A program made the position numbers and the translations under genes. Positions 1-8,435 of a stretch of DNA of 18,517 nucleotides are shown here, in pieces (position 1 is the stretch's first letter; each line of letters opens with the position of its first letter). The stretch is from the NCBI GenBank assembly GCA_026786225.1, contig JAJAYN010000205.1, positions 1 through 18,517 on the forward strand. Reading direction: 5' to 3'. This DNA is from Burkholderiales bacterium. Lineage in GTDB: Bacteria; Pseudomonadota; Gammaproteobacteria; Burkholderiales; Usitatibacteraceae. Below the pieces are notes generated by a model. The model was not told the DNA's origin, did no database searches, and saw nothing but the letters and a program-made list of their open reading frames with translations.

Positions 1-861
1 ATTCTCGGCCATCGGGTGATGACAGGCATGACAATCGAACAGCACCAATTCAGGGAATACGCCGTCACGCCCGCGTTTGGGATCGGCCAGAATGGTCATG
101 GTTTCCGACACGGCGAGCGCTTGTCCGATGGCCCATGTCTTAGCACCATCCCAGACCTTCTTGCGCTCGGAATAGTCTTTGTCCACCACAAAATGCTTGG
201 GTGCAATCTCGGTAAACGTGTCGAGCTCAAAACTCATGCGCGGGTGTCCTGCGCCCATGATGCGATGGGTAACGAGCTTGTCTTTGTTGCCGTAATGGCA
301 GGACATACAGAGCTTGGCGCGGGATACGGCATCGGAAGTCGAATACATGCCATTTTCGATATTCTTCTCGTGCTGCGCGGCAGGCGCATTGTCCGGCTCT
401 ACGTGCGTCTTGACCCATTTTTCAGCCGGGCCGTGGCAGGCTTCGCAAGTGATTCCGTCGGTAATCTTGAAGCGCTCACCGCGACGCGCTTCCGGTATGA
501 CATGCGCGTGGCAGTCGAGACAGATCTTGGCTTCGTGCGCGGGCTGCTTCAGGCCCAGATTCTTGGCAATGCGTTGTGAGCGCTCGTTCAGAAGAACGTT
601 GTAGGCGCGCGCATGTTTGTCGGTGCGTGACCACGTCAGGTATTCATTTTGCAGGACAGTTGAATCTTTCCAGAGCTTTACCGAGCCGTGACAGAGACTT
701 GACGCACAGGTGACTGTGCCAAGGGTCTGGTGGGGGGATTGGTACGGCAGCGGCTGGGCATGCGATTGCATCGCGGCCAATGGCGTAAAAAACATCACCG
801 CCCACGCAGCGGATTTAGACGCGGCCCGTAGTGTCGAACACCACATCATCCATCGCTTCAT
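1..861 (-). CDS. Cytochrome c554-like multiheme c-type cytochrome (C-terminus beyond window)
   Basis: A frame opens at an ATG at 861-859 and stays open to the window edge, giving 287 residues; the C-terminus is missing. The start overlaps the TGA of the preceding decaheme gene (ATGA). The N-terminus has a signal peptide with a likely cut after SHA, before QPLPYQ, so the protein is periplasmic or exported. Heme-binding motifs in order are CASSLCH (a non-standard CX4CH), CLDCH, CEACH within GITCEACHGP, CMSCH, and CHACH near the edge, so at least five hemes. The motif spacing and the CEACHGP block resemble the cytochrome c554 family, whose classical member is a four-heme electron acceptor of hydroxylamine oxidoreductase. 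No hydroxylamine oxidoreductase is visible here, so an ammonia-oxidation role is not implied. As the last visible gene of the minus-strand operon it probably shuttles electrons for that system. Family is fairly sure; partner unknown. Confidence 0.85.
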   Translation of the reverse strand, partial: MKRWMMWCSTLRAASKSAAWAVMFFTPLAAMQSHAQPLPYQSPHQTLGTVTCASSLCHGSVKLWKDSTVLQNEYLTWSRTDKHARAYNVLLNERSQRIAKNLGLKQPAHEAKICLDCHAHVIPEARRGERFKITDGITCEACHGPAEKWVKTHVEPDNAPAAQHEKNIENGMYSTSDAVSRAKLCMSCHYGNKDKLVTHRIMGAGHPRMSFELDTFTEIAPKHFVVDKDYSERKKVWDGAKTWAIGQALAVSETMTILADPKRGRDGVFPELVLFDCHACHHPMAEN

Positions 862-3800
862 TTTCTTGCTCCCGAGGTTCTGGTGTCTACAAATCCAGCC
901 CGATCAATTTCGTCCTTCACGGCCCATAGCGTTCCATTGGGATTTCGATAGAACCGCGCCATCTCTTCGCCGGAAAAAGGCCGTGAACCAATACGGCCGA
1001 ACACCGCGATCTGTCCGCCGGTCTCATCGACACCCCGGTCGCGATCAAGACCTTTCGCAACCGCCACCGCAGCAGATACCGTCTTCCGCCAGGCGATCAG
1101 CTGCGGCTTGGGCTCAGGAGAGAACCCATAAAATTTTGGCTGCGAATCGGGTGACGTGAGCTGTATCACCTTGAGCCCATTCACGCCGTCAGCAACGTAC
1201 GCAAACAAAGACGCATTGGTAGAACCCACGATCACATCATAGGCGTCGTTGAGCTTGCCCTCAGCGGTGAAGCGCGTCAGCTCTTTAGGTGCGTGTGGCT
1301 TCTCGACATCGACAATGACAAGGCCGTCTTTCCCCGCAGCTACATAGGCGTAGGTCCGGGCAAGGTAGATACCTCTTGCATTGGGCAGTGGTACCGTTGC
1401 GGTTCCGACCAGCGCGGGTTTGTCCGGCGAGGTGACATCGATGGTCTGCATCCCCTCTGCCGTCGTCACGAAAAGATAGCGGAACTGTAACGCCGATGCT
1501 CGCATATCGCGCAGTGGCAGTGTCGCCGTCACTGCCGGCTTGAGCGGGTCGTTCAGATTCAATATGACCAAGCCCGCGTCGGTCGCCACGTAGGCGTAGT
1601 AACCGCCCAGGGTGATATGCCGCGCCCCTTTGAGTACACCACCTTCATTCCACGTAACGGCGCGCTTGAGGAAATTGTTGCGCGGCTCACCATCGGCGAA
1701 GGTATTCACATCCGTTACGATCAGGCCTTCTTCCGCATCAACAATGAAGGCGTAGTTGTAAATTGGGTGGAAAGGTTGCTCTTCGTTGGTCACGCGCATC
1801 AGGTCGCCCTTGTTGCGCTCAGGGGCAATGGATTGATTGGTCGGCAGCGCCATGCAGGTGGCATTCTTGCTCGGAATGTGCGCGTTTTGGCCCAATGGCG
1901 AGAACGGCGCCGAAATAATGCGCTGAGAAACGCCCTTGTTCGCAATATTGGCCACGTCGTATACGCGGAAGCCTCCTGCGCCCTCCGCAACGAACAGATA
2001 TTCACCACGCAGCATCAGGCAGCGTGCTGCACCGACGGTGGTGTGGTTGTGCGCCTCAGGTAATTCCTGCCCGCGATTTTGATGATCGGCGAACCAGTCC
2101 GGATAGGCGTACTTCTGCAGATAGCTGCCGATCACTGCCTGCGGCTCATCCCATTCCGTGACCTTGACCGCTTCGACGTTTTTCGCCGAGCCCACCCAGG
2201 CATTGAAGCCGACGAAATTGACGTAGTTGGTTCCCTGTAACAGCAACTGGGCCATGATCGCGTTGTTGTCATTGGCCTGACTCAGGTGGCAGTCGGTGCA
2301 TGTTTTGGTTTCGGTCTTGCGTTCGGTATGCGGATAGTGCGGCGCGAATGCCTGCGAGGAATATCCGCTGGAGGCGATCGGTGGTTGCTGAATGTAAATG
2401 CGCTCGCGATTGGAATTGGTGGAACTTAGCAGCAGGGCCGAGCTGGAACGGATCGGGGCAATGCGTCCCCCCTTGACCGGACCGTGCTTGCCGAGCTGGA
2501 ACATGTCATCGCGTGCGACCTGCGGGTTATAGGTGGCGTAGTTACGCGTCTCCCCACCTTCGTAGTGCAGGCGCTCCGTCTTCCAGTTGGCCTGGATCGG
2601 GAGATGGCAACCTGCGCACGAAGTCGTCCATGAAAGATGGCAGGTGTAGCAGGTCATCTTTTCGTTGGCATGGGCATAGTCGGTCTTGCCGTTGGGGTCC
2701 GGCGGCCCCCATTTGCCATCGCGGCCCTCTTGACCAGCGTGCATCAGCTTGGCGCGGGCGGCCTTTTCGTTGTACTTGGCGTGTCCGGGTGTGACGCTAT
2801 CCTTTACCAGGCTCATTGCCCACTCAAGCTTGGGGTCGAGCGCGGAACGCTGGAAAAGTTTGCCGTCTATCCACTCAAAGCGTTTGCGGCCATCCTGCGT
2901 GCGCAATGTAAGCAGATCCCGTCCGCCCGGTTTTGCCGCAGGCCCGCTGGTCAGTAACGTCGGATATTTATTGGCCGTTCCGTGGCAATCGGCACAGTCT
3001 ATTTCCACTGCGGCGGCAACTTCACCGTAAATATGCCCGTTACCGTGCGCGTCCTGTGAAAAATGGCAGTCTACACAATGCATGCCGATATCGAGGTGGA
3101 TCGACGTAAGGTGCACGGCTTTCTGGAATTTCTTTGGATCGGTGTCGTCAACCGGTTTGTTTTCCTTGTCCAGCAACGTACCTTTTCGGTCACGCTTAAA
3201 GATATAGCGGAAATTCCAGCCGTGGCCGTGATAGTCGGCGAATTGTGTGTCTTTGAGCGTTGGATTGAGTTCTGACACTTTCTTGGAAAACTCCGGGTCG
3301 CCCCACAGGCCGCGAGTGGATGCCTCTTCAGGATTGCGGTCCAGGATCTTGCGCATCTCGGCATCGGTTGGATATTTTTGCTTCTTCGGCCACATCGATG
3401 GCGCGTCGGCCTCGTAGTCCCACATCGTTGCGCCGTAGAAGCTATTCACGAAAACATTGGGCTGGTGCATATGGCAGACCATGCATTGCGATGAAGGAAT
3501 TGCGCGGGTGAATTCGTGCTTGAGCGGGTGCCCGGACTTGTCCTTTGGAATGGTCGGGTCGACCGTTTGCGATTTACCTTCGTGGCCGAATTTGGCGTAC
3601 GGACCCGAACGGGTCGGATCGCGATCATTGGCATAGACCGTATGGCACGCAGTACAGCCAGAAGAGCGATAGTCACCCGGTTGCTCGTTGGTACCCAGGA
3701 ACCACAGATGTGGATCGTTCAGGCGTGTCTTGGTGATGTTGATAACGGGCACAGCGATACGCTGCCCCGTTCCAGGTCCGCGATTGGACTGCTTGATGTC

Positions 3801-4709
3801 GGGTCGCCCGGGTTCATCAAGGCGCTGCAACGCACCACTGCTGTTTGGAACCGCAACTTCAGGAAAGCCGCTGATGATCACTTTGCCGCCGCGCTCGAAC
3901 ACGCGGAATATATCGCCGGGTGGAATGGTTTCCCATGCTGGCAAAGGTGCAAGCGAAGGGAGTATCCCCATCTTGGTCATGTGTTCGGTGACGGGTACCG
4001 GATTTTTCAGTGCGGCACCCACGCTGTCGGCTGTGTACGCCTCGCCCAGAATGTAGCGCTTGAAGGGCAGGATGCCATTGTTATATGCGGCACCACCCCA
4101 TAGCATTGCGCTGGTGGACATGAGACTGCGTTCAACCTGTAGAACGGTTTCAAGGTGACAGGCACCGCAGGCATCACGCGCCACCCGCAAGTCGCCGGGG
4201 TTAATGAAGCGAATGAATTCCTTTGATTCCTTATTAAGCTTGGCGTATGAACCTTTGGGATTGGCCGATTCCGGCGTGTGCCAGACTTTCGGGAAGCGCG
4301 GGCTGATGTGGGCGCGGTTCATCGCCATGCCGTAAAGCGCATCGTCCTTGCCTTTGTACTCTGCGTCCTTGGGCCGCTTCACAGCGACGTCACCGCCGTG
4401 GCAGTCAGTACAGCCCAGCACAACGCCGGGATTGGCGTGCATCGTATGACGGTCGGTGCCCGTATGGCAGGTGACACAACCTTCCGATTTTTTGTCGGCG
4501 TCCTTGACAGTTTGGCGCTCGGGTGCCGGTGGATGGCTCGTGTATTTCACGTCCTGCGCTTTTTCGGCACCAGCTGCGTGAACAAGCCCTACCGCACTCA
4601 AGGCGACGAACGCGACCAGCAAAGTCAAGCATTGGCGCGCCTTTCGGAGCAAAATGCCGCTGTAAGCCGCGCGGATGCTGGAGTTTACGTTTTTTATATA
4701 TGGGGTCAT
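858..4709 (-). CDS. Decaheme c-type cytochrome with C-terminal LVIVD-type beta-propeller
   Basis: This 1283-residue protein has a signal peptide (hydrophobic stretch about 28-45, likely cut near VHAAGA), so it is exported. Ten CXXCH heme motifs have first cysteines at about 78, 100, 181, 352, 409, 545, 572, 687, 698 and 804; the 687/698 pair is very closely spaced. Residues about 895-1195 hold five or six repeats of the pattern YVA..GL.IVDV, such as AYVAAGKDGLVIVDVEKP, typical of LVIVD repeats that form a beta-propeller. The fusion therefore joins an electron-transfer wire to a likely binding or docking propeller. The start lies one base after the stop of the beta-barrel gene, and the TGA overlaps the next start, which implies translational coupling. 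No strong Shine-Dalgarno is visible. An extracellular or outer-membrane-associated terminal cytochrome is plausible from the neighbouring barrel, but location and substrate are inference. Confidence 0.88.
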   Translation of the reverse strand: MTPYIKNVNSSIRAAYSGILLRKARQCLTLLVAFVALSAVGLVHAAGAEKAQDVKYTSHPPAPERQTVKDADKKSEGCVTCHTGTDRHTMHANPGVVLGCTDCHGGDVAVKRPKDAEYKGKDDALYGMAMNRAHISPRFPKVWHTPESANPKGSYAKLNKESKEFIRFINPGDLRVARDACGACHLETVLQVERSLMSTSAMLWGGAAYNNGILPFKRYILGEAYTADSVGAALKNPVPVTEHMTKMGILPSLAPLPAWETIPPGDIFRVFERGGKVIISGFPEVAVPNSSGALQRLDEPGRPDIKQSNRGPGTGQRIAVPVINITKTRLNDPHLWFLGTNEQPGDYRSSGCTACHTVYANDRDPTRSGPYAKFGHEGKSQTVDPTIPKDKSGHPLKHEFTRAIPSSQCMVCHMHQPNVFVNSFYGATMWDYEADAPSMWPKKQKYPTDAEMRKILDRNPEEASTRGLWGDPEFSKKVSELNPTLKDTQFADYHGHGWNFRYIFKRDRKGTLLDKENKPVDDTDPKKFQKAVHLTSIHLDIGMHCVDCHFSQDAHGNGHIYGEVAAAVEIDCADCHGTANKYPTLLTSGPAAKPGGRDLLTLRTQDGRKRFEWIDGKLFQRSALDPKLEWAMSLVKDSVTPGHAKYNEKAARAKLMHAGQEGRDGKWGPPDPNGKTDYAHANEKMTCYTCHLSWTTSCAGCHLPIQANWKTERLHYEGGETRNYATYNPQVARDDMFQLGKHGPVKGGRIAPIRSSSALLLSSTNSNRERIYIQQPPIASSGYSSQAFAPHYPHTERKTETKTCTDCHLSQANDNNAIMAQLLLQGTNYVNFVGFNAWVGSAKNVEAVKVTEWDEPQAVIGSYLQKYAYPDWFADHQNRGQELPEAHNHTTVGAARCLMLRGEYLFVAEGAGGFRVYDVANIANKGVSQRIISAPFSPLGQNAHIPSKNATCMALPTNQSIAPERNKGDLMRVTNEEQPFHPIYNYAFIVDAEEGLIVTDVNTFADGEPRNNFLKRAVTWNEGGVLKGARHITLGGYYAYVATDAGLVILNLNDPLKPAVTATLPLRDMRASALQFRYLFVTTAEGMQTIDVTSPDKPALVGTATVPLPNARGIYLARTYAYVAAGKDGLVIVDVEKPHAPKELTRFTAEGKLNDAYDVIVGSTNASLFAYVADGVNGLKVIQLTSPDSQPKFYGFSPEPKPQLIAWRKTVSAAVAVAKGLDRDRGVDETGGQIAVFGRIGSRPFSGEEMARFYRNPNGTLWAVKDEIDRAGFVDTRTSGARK

Positions 4710-4710
4710 G

Positions 4711-6549
4711 TCAGTAAGTCAACAACAAATTCACGAGTATCGAATATTGCGGTCCGCGCTTGTCTTCTTCGTAGAGTTGCTTCAATCCCTTACCGGGAAT
4801 CAACGCGGCTGCCGATGCATTCAGAACAATATTTTGCGACATAAACGGACGGTATTGCACACCCATGGAAACATCAACGCCCAGATCTTTGGACGGCGGC
4901 TTCTGATTACGCAATACGCCCAGCACTGAGGTGTTCATGAAGTTGAGTTTCGAAATATTGCCCAACACGCGCACTTCCGGCGTGAGATCGGCGTCGGCAC
5001 CGAGGCCAAACAGTGCCAAGCCGGGGTTGACGAAATTTGACTGCCCTTGATCTTTCGAGGAACGCAGCGAAGGCAAGACGCCATTGCGACCGGAGAGCGC
5101 GACACCGCCGCCACCGATGAGCGGAACGGCCTGGCGAATGAAGAAACTGGTATCGGCCCCGGCGAACTGGGGATTCTCGAGGATGGCATCGAAGCCCGTT
5201 GCCTTGCCGTCGAATGGATTTTTGTCGCCACTAGCCACCAGGGCATTGGCACGTACGCGCAGCCAAGAAAAATCCCGCGATAATTCCGCGGCAGCAAACC
5301 CGGCACGAATGGTTTGCTTTTGCTGCGCAATCGGATTGCGATCATCGGTGCCCAGCGCCACATAGAACGAGGAAGTGAGATTCCACACACCAAAGTGACC
5401 ATCGCCATTCAAGCCGAGATAAGTCACGCGGTAATTGTGTGGCCGCACATCGCCAACGACCGCTGGTCGGACGAGGAAGCCGTTGTTATCGTAGTAGTCC
5501 CGACCCGACTCCTGGTTGATATTGTGGATGATGGTCGCTTGGGTGGTGTGGCCAACGACGGGGAAATCCTGCTTGTACAGATTAGCGACCAGAAGGTGGT
5601 CACGGCGCGGCATTTGGCTCACGTCGTTCAGGCCGCTATTGGTGTCCTTTTCGAGGCGACGAAAGTACGCAAGATTGTATTGCAACTGGTTGTTGTCACG
5701 GATACCGAACAGGCGAATGCCAACCGGCACGTCCTGGAAAATGAACCCACGGAAATCGGAAATAAACGGTTGTATCCCGACGCGCACGGAATCAAAATCG
5801 AAGCGGTCCGAAACATTGCGCAAGTGCACGTCGGCAAACGCCTCCTGAATACCAAGATGTGAGTCGGTACGTTTTTTACCTTCGCGCGGATCGACACGCA
5901 ATCCGCGCACTTCGCCGATGAGCGCCTGGTTAACCTGAATCGCCGGCACAAAGCGGAATTCGTAATCCGGCGGCTTGAAGGTGGTATTCCCCTTGAGTAT
6001 GCCGATGGACAAAATCAGTGTTTCAACCAGAACGGTTTGTTGCGAGCGGCCAAACTGATCGTTTGCGCCGGGCCGCAGCGAGGATTGCGCACCCGGTGGC
6101 GTAGGCAGTCGCCGCGTCTCAATCAACGTATCTGAAATCGCCGAAAGTGCCAGAAACCAGTCCGGCCCCCACTTTGCAAACGGCTCAAACGGCTTGTCGC
6201 CTTTGTAAACATTGTGGTTATACGGGTCGTACCACGGAAACTTGAACCCCAGCGTGTCTATGATGCGCCACCGATCCGGAACCGACACCGATTCGCGCGG
6301 CATCAATGGCGTCGGCGGCGGGACCTGCTTGGGATCGATAGGCGGCAACTCATACTTCAGGGGAACGCCCTGCGGACGCAGCCGCTCAATTGTCGTTGGA
6401 TCATTCTCTGCAGCCTTCTCCTGTGCGGCAGGCGGTAAAACTTGCGCGTAACTGCTCGCGTTGGTCACGCTGAGCACAGCGACGACGATCAATTTTAAAA
6501 CAGGGCGTCTAATCAAGCCAACGGGTGCCGAGGGAAAGGACACGCTCAT
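4711..6549 (-). CDS. Outer-membrane beta-barrel protein, candidate porin of an electron conduit
   Basis: The product is 612 residues from the preferred ATG at 6549-6547, which overlaps the upstream TGA as ATGA and follows a GAGGG sequence. An ATG four codons earlier (6561) would give 616 residues but has no ribosome-binding site. A signal peptide ends near SYAQ. A proline-rich stretch follows to about residue 100. The rest shows alternating polar/hydrophobic strands, many glycines and aromatic belts, and the last residues are LLLTY, the C-terminal aromatic typical of beta-barrels recognised by the BAM machinery. There is no CXXCH motif. I do not recognise a named family; it is not obviously MtrB or PioB. 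Lying directly before a decaheme cytochrome and after a lipoprotein, it is a candidate for the outer-membrane sleeve of a porin-cytochrome complex. A general porin or a structural barrel are alternatives. Confidence 0.8.
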   Translation of the reverse strand: MSVSFPSAPVGLIRRPVLKLIVVAVLSVTNASSYAQVLPPAAQEKAAENDPTTIERLRPQGVPLKYELPPIDPKQVPPPTPLMPRESVSVPDRWRIIDTLGFKFPWYDPYNHNVYKGDKPFEPFAKWGPDWFLALSAISDTLIETRRLPTPPGAQSSLRPGANDQFGRSQQTVLVETLILSIGILKGNTTFKPPDYEFRFVPAIQVNQALIGEVRGLRVDPREGKKRTDSHLGIQEAFADVHLRNVSDRFDFDSVRVGIQPFISDFRGFIFQDVPVGIRLFGIRDNNQLQYNLAYFRRLEKDTNSGLNDVSQMPRRDHLLVANLYKQDFPVVGHTTQATIIHNINQESGRDYYDNNGFLVRPAVVGDVRPHNYRVTYLGLNGDGHFGVWNLTSSFYVALGTDDRNPIAQQKQTIRAGFAAAELSRDFSWLRVRANALVASGDKNPFDGKATGFDAILENPQFAGADTSFFIRQAVPLIGGGGVALSGRNGVLPSLRSSKDQGQSNFVNPGLALFGLGADADLTPEVRVLGNISKLNFMNTSVLGVLRNQKPPSKDLGVDVSMGVQYRPFMSQNIVLNASAAALIPGKGLKQLYEEDKRGPQYSILVNLLLTY

Positions 6550-8435
6550 AGTCCCTCGCATACGTTTTGTTCAGTAGAGTCGTTGAACGGTGCCTGCGGA
6601 CAATTGACATAGCGAAGACGCGTACCCTCTCCACGTGGAGCCAGCGTATCGGCACGCATCGCCTTAGGCGCATGGCCGATGCCGTTCGCGAGAATCTTGC
6701 CTGCGTTTGCCAAGCCGAGGAACGACACCATATCATCCTGATCGATACCGTCGCCAGAGATACCAATGGCACCGATCAGTTGCGAGCCTTTGTAAATGGG
6801 GAACGCGCCCGGGAAAATCTGGATACCATTCTTGGCGCGCGAAAGCCCAGTACAACCAACGACAGCTGATCCAGTCGCAGACGCAATGATCGCGTTGTAA
6901 TTCAAATCGAGCTGCAAGCCCAGATGAAACGGACTCCAGTTGCTATAAGGCGTACTGAACGGGCCTGGCTCGGTGCCACTTATCCCGTCTGGAAAAAACG
7001 GTCGGGAAAGGTTGCCCACTGCCCGGTTTGAAAACGCGACGCCGTTCGCAAACATGGTCGGGTCGCCGAAAAACTGGCGGGTGGTCGAGATGTAGTTGGC
7101 AAATGTACGGTAGGGGGCCACAGGATTACCACCGGCACCCAGGTAATTGGCGTTGGGCAATGCGGATATCTCGGCTGCGGTACTGGTCAGCGAAAACAGC
7201 AGCGCACTACGGGCTTTCTGCAGCGACACATCGGTACCGAATACGGGGCCGTCCGGCGTGCGCGCCAATCCGAGCACTTCACCTTGTGTGTCGACAACCG
7301 AGATCGTGACCTGGACTGCGGAGCCCAGCGGCCGGCGAATCTGCGCGCGCGCGCGGTTGGCGACTTTTAACGCCTCCTGGATGATCGTCGTTACCTCACC
7401 TGCTTTTAGCTGCCCGTCAGTTCCATCGCGAACTGCATACCGATTCTGGTTATTACTGTCGACCAGGATAAAAGCGCCCTGAGCCGAAAAAGGACCTGTA
7501 TCGGCTCGAAAACCCGATGCCGCATTGCCAAACGAAACGCCTTGACGGAGCGTTCCGTCAAAGTAGCCCCCGACTGTGACGAGCGCTCCAGCCAGCGTCG
7601 CAAAGGCAGGTGCCTGCGCCGCATTTGACTGTAGTGACTCTGAATCGACATAACGGAATGTGCGGCCATCTGCAGTGATACGGTTGGCGCGAATGTCGTC
7701 GGGTGCGCCGTAACCGATCGTGCCTGCGACAGCGATGAGTTCATCGGCATCCTGGTCGATATCGGTGATGTCCGGATCGAGGCCATAGACGCCATCGGCG
7801 ATAACGCCGACACCGCCGACGAGACGATTGTTCTTGTATAGCGGTAAGCCCCCGGGATCAGCGGCAAGCCCCAATGGTGAGCGCTTTGGCCCTACGCTGC
7901 CATTATCCGTACGACGCATCAGGTCCGAGCAAGATAGTTGTGAAAACTGCACGCCGTAAAGAGGCCCGCCGGGTTGGTTGAACTCGCGGGGGTTGAAATT
8001 CTCCTGGACAATCTGGCTCGCTGTTCTGGTCGAGAACGCATTGCCATTTGAGGAAAGATACGCGCCGGTAATTGCTTTTGTCACAGCGGCAAACGTATCG
8101 GGAAGTATGTCTATATTCTCAAGGCCACCTGTGACCCCGCGATTACTACTAATTCGAAATGTCGTCTTTGCGCCCGTCATGCGGAATACGCCCAAGACGT
8201 TGCCAACGCGATCAACGACCGCAATGGTTGCGGGCTGTTTTCGCGCGGTCGCCTCATTGGCAGCTTGGGCGATGATGCGTTGAACATCCTCTACCGTCAA
8301 CAAGTCAGTGACCGTTGCAGGCGGCGTGCAACTGCCGGTACATACGGCCGTTCCCACGTCGCCGCTGCCGCCGCCACAGGAACCCAGCAGTGCGATCAAG
8401 GTGACCGCACTGAGTGTTAACAGGCGTCGAATCAT
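6546..8435 (-). CDS. Lipoprotein with two GlcG/HbpS-type (heme-degrading family) domains
   Basis: This is a 629-residue protein with a lipoprotein signal: a basic N-terminus, a hydrophobic core and the lipobox LGSC at 17-20, so Cys20 should be lipidated. The next residue is Gly, not Asp, which is compatible with outer-membrane sorting. Two related domains follow. The first, about 45-260, begins with LLTVEDVQRIIAQA and contains LVGGVGVIADGV near 206. The second, about 345-595, contains a VQVTISVVDTQGEVLGLAR segment near 375 and LIGAIGISGDGIDQDD near 553. Both match the GlcG/HbpS fold, some members of which bind heme while others have no known ligand. Each copy has inserted segments, so they are longer than stand-alone members. 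The start overlaps the stop of the FHA-cytochrome gene (ATGA). A role as periplasmic or outer-membrane heme-binding or assembly factor is inference. Confidence 0.85.
   Translation of the reverse strand: MIRRLLTLSAVTLIALLGSCGGGSGDVGTAVCTGSCTPPATVTDLLTVEDVQRIIAQAANEATARKQPATIAVVDRVGNVLGVFRMTGAKTTFRISSNRGVTGGLENIDILPDTFAAVTKAITGAYLSSNGNAFSTRTASQIVQENFNPREFNQPGGPLYGVQFSQLSCSDLMRRTDNGSVGPKRSPLGLAADPGGLPLYKNNRLVGGVGVIADGVYGLDPDITDIDQDADELIAVAGTIGYGAPDDIRANRITADGRTFRYVDSESLQSNAAQAPAFATLAGALVTVGGYFDGTLRQGVSFGNAASGFRADTGPFSAQGAFILVDSNNQNRYAVRDGTDGQLKAGEVTTIIQEALKVANRARAQIRRPLGSAVQVTISVVDTQGEVLGLARTPDGPVFGTDVSLQKARSALLFSLTSTAAEISALPNANYLGAGGNPVAPYRTFANYISTTRQFFGDPTMFANGVAFSNRAVGNLSRPFFPDGISGTEPGPFSTPYSNWSPFHLGLQLDLNYNAIIASATGSAVVGCTGLSRAKNGIQIFPGAFPIYKGSQLIGAIGISGDGIDQDDMVSFLGLANAGKILANGIGHAPKAMRADTLAPRGEGTRLRYVNCPQAPFNDSTEQNVCEGL
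6553..6557 (-). promoter_or_regulatory. Ribosome-binding site deciding the beta-barrel start
   Basis: On the minus strand GAGGG stands three bases before the ATG at 6549-6547. The in-frame ATG at 6561 has no purine-rich sequence in front of it, and the GAGGG would lie inside the coding sequence if that start were used. This favours the 6549 start, which also restores the ATGA overlap seen at other junctions of the operon. Confidence 0.5.

Noticed and set aside
16..579. Open frame of 187 codons on the plus strand
   Set aside because: It is antisense to the c554-like cytochrome, whose minus-strand frame has a signal peptide and regular heme motifs; the plus-strand product has no recognisable features.
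1..861. Ammonia oxidation (hao cluster) because of the c554-like gene
   Set aside because: No hydroxylamine oxidoreductase or cytochrome cM552-type gene is present, and the neighbours point to an unrelated system.
3516..4103. Open frame of 195 codons on the plus strand
   Set aside because: It lies opposite the decaheme-propeller gene in its coding region; a shadow frame of GC-rich coding DNA with no domain or ribosome-binding site.
4711..6549. Assignment of the beta-barrel as MtrB/PioB
   Set aside because: No N-terminal CXXC or other MtrB-family motif was seen, and the proline-rich N-terminal segment and sequence pattern do not suggest it; only the general barrel call is supported.
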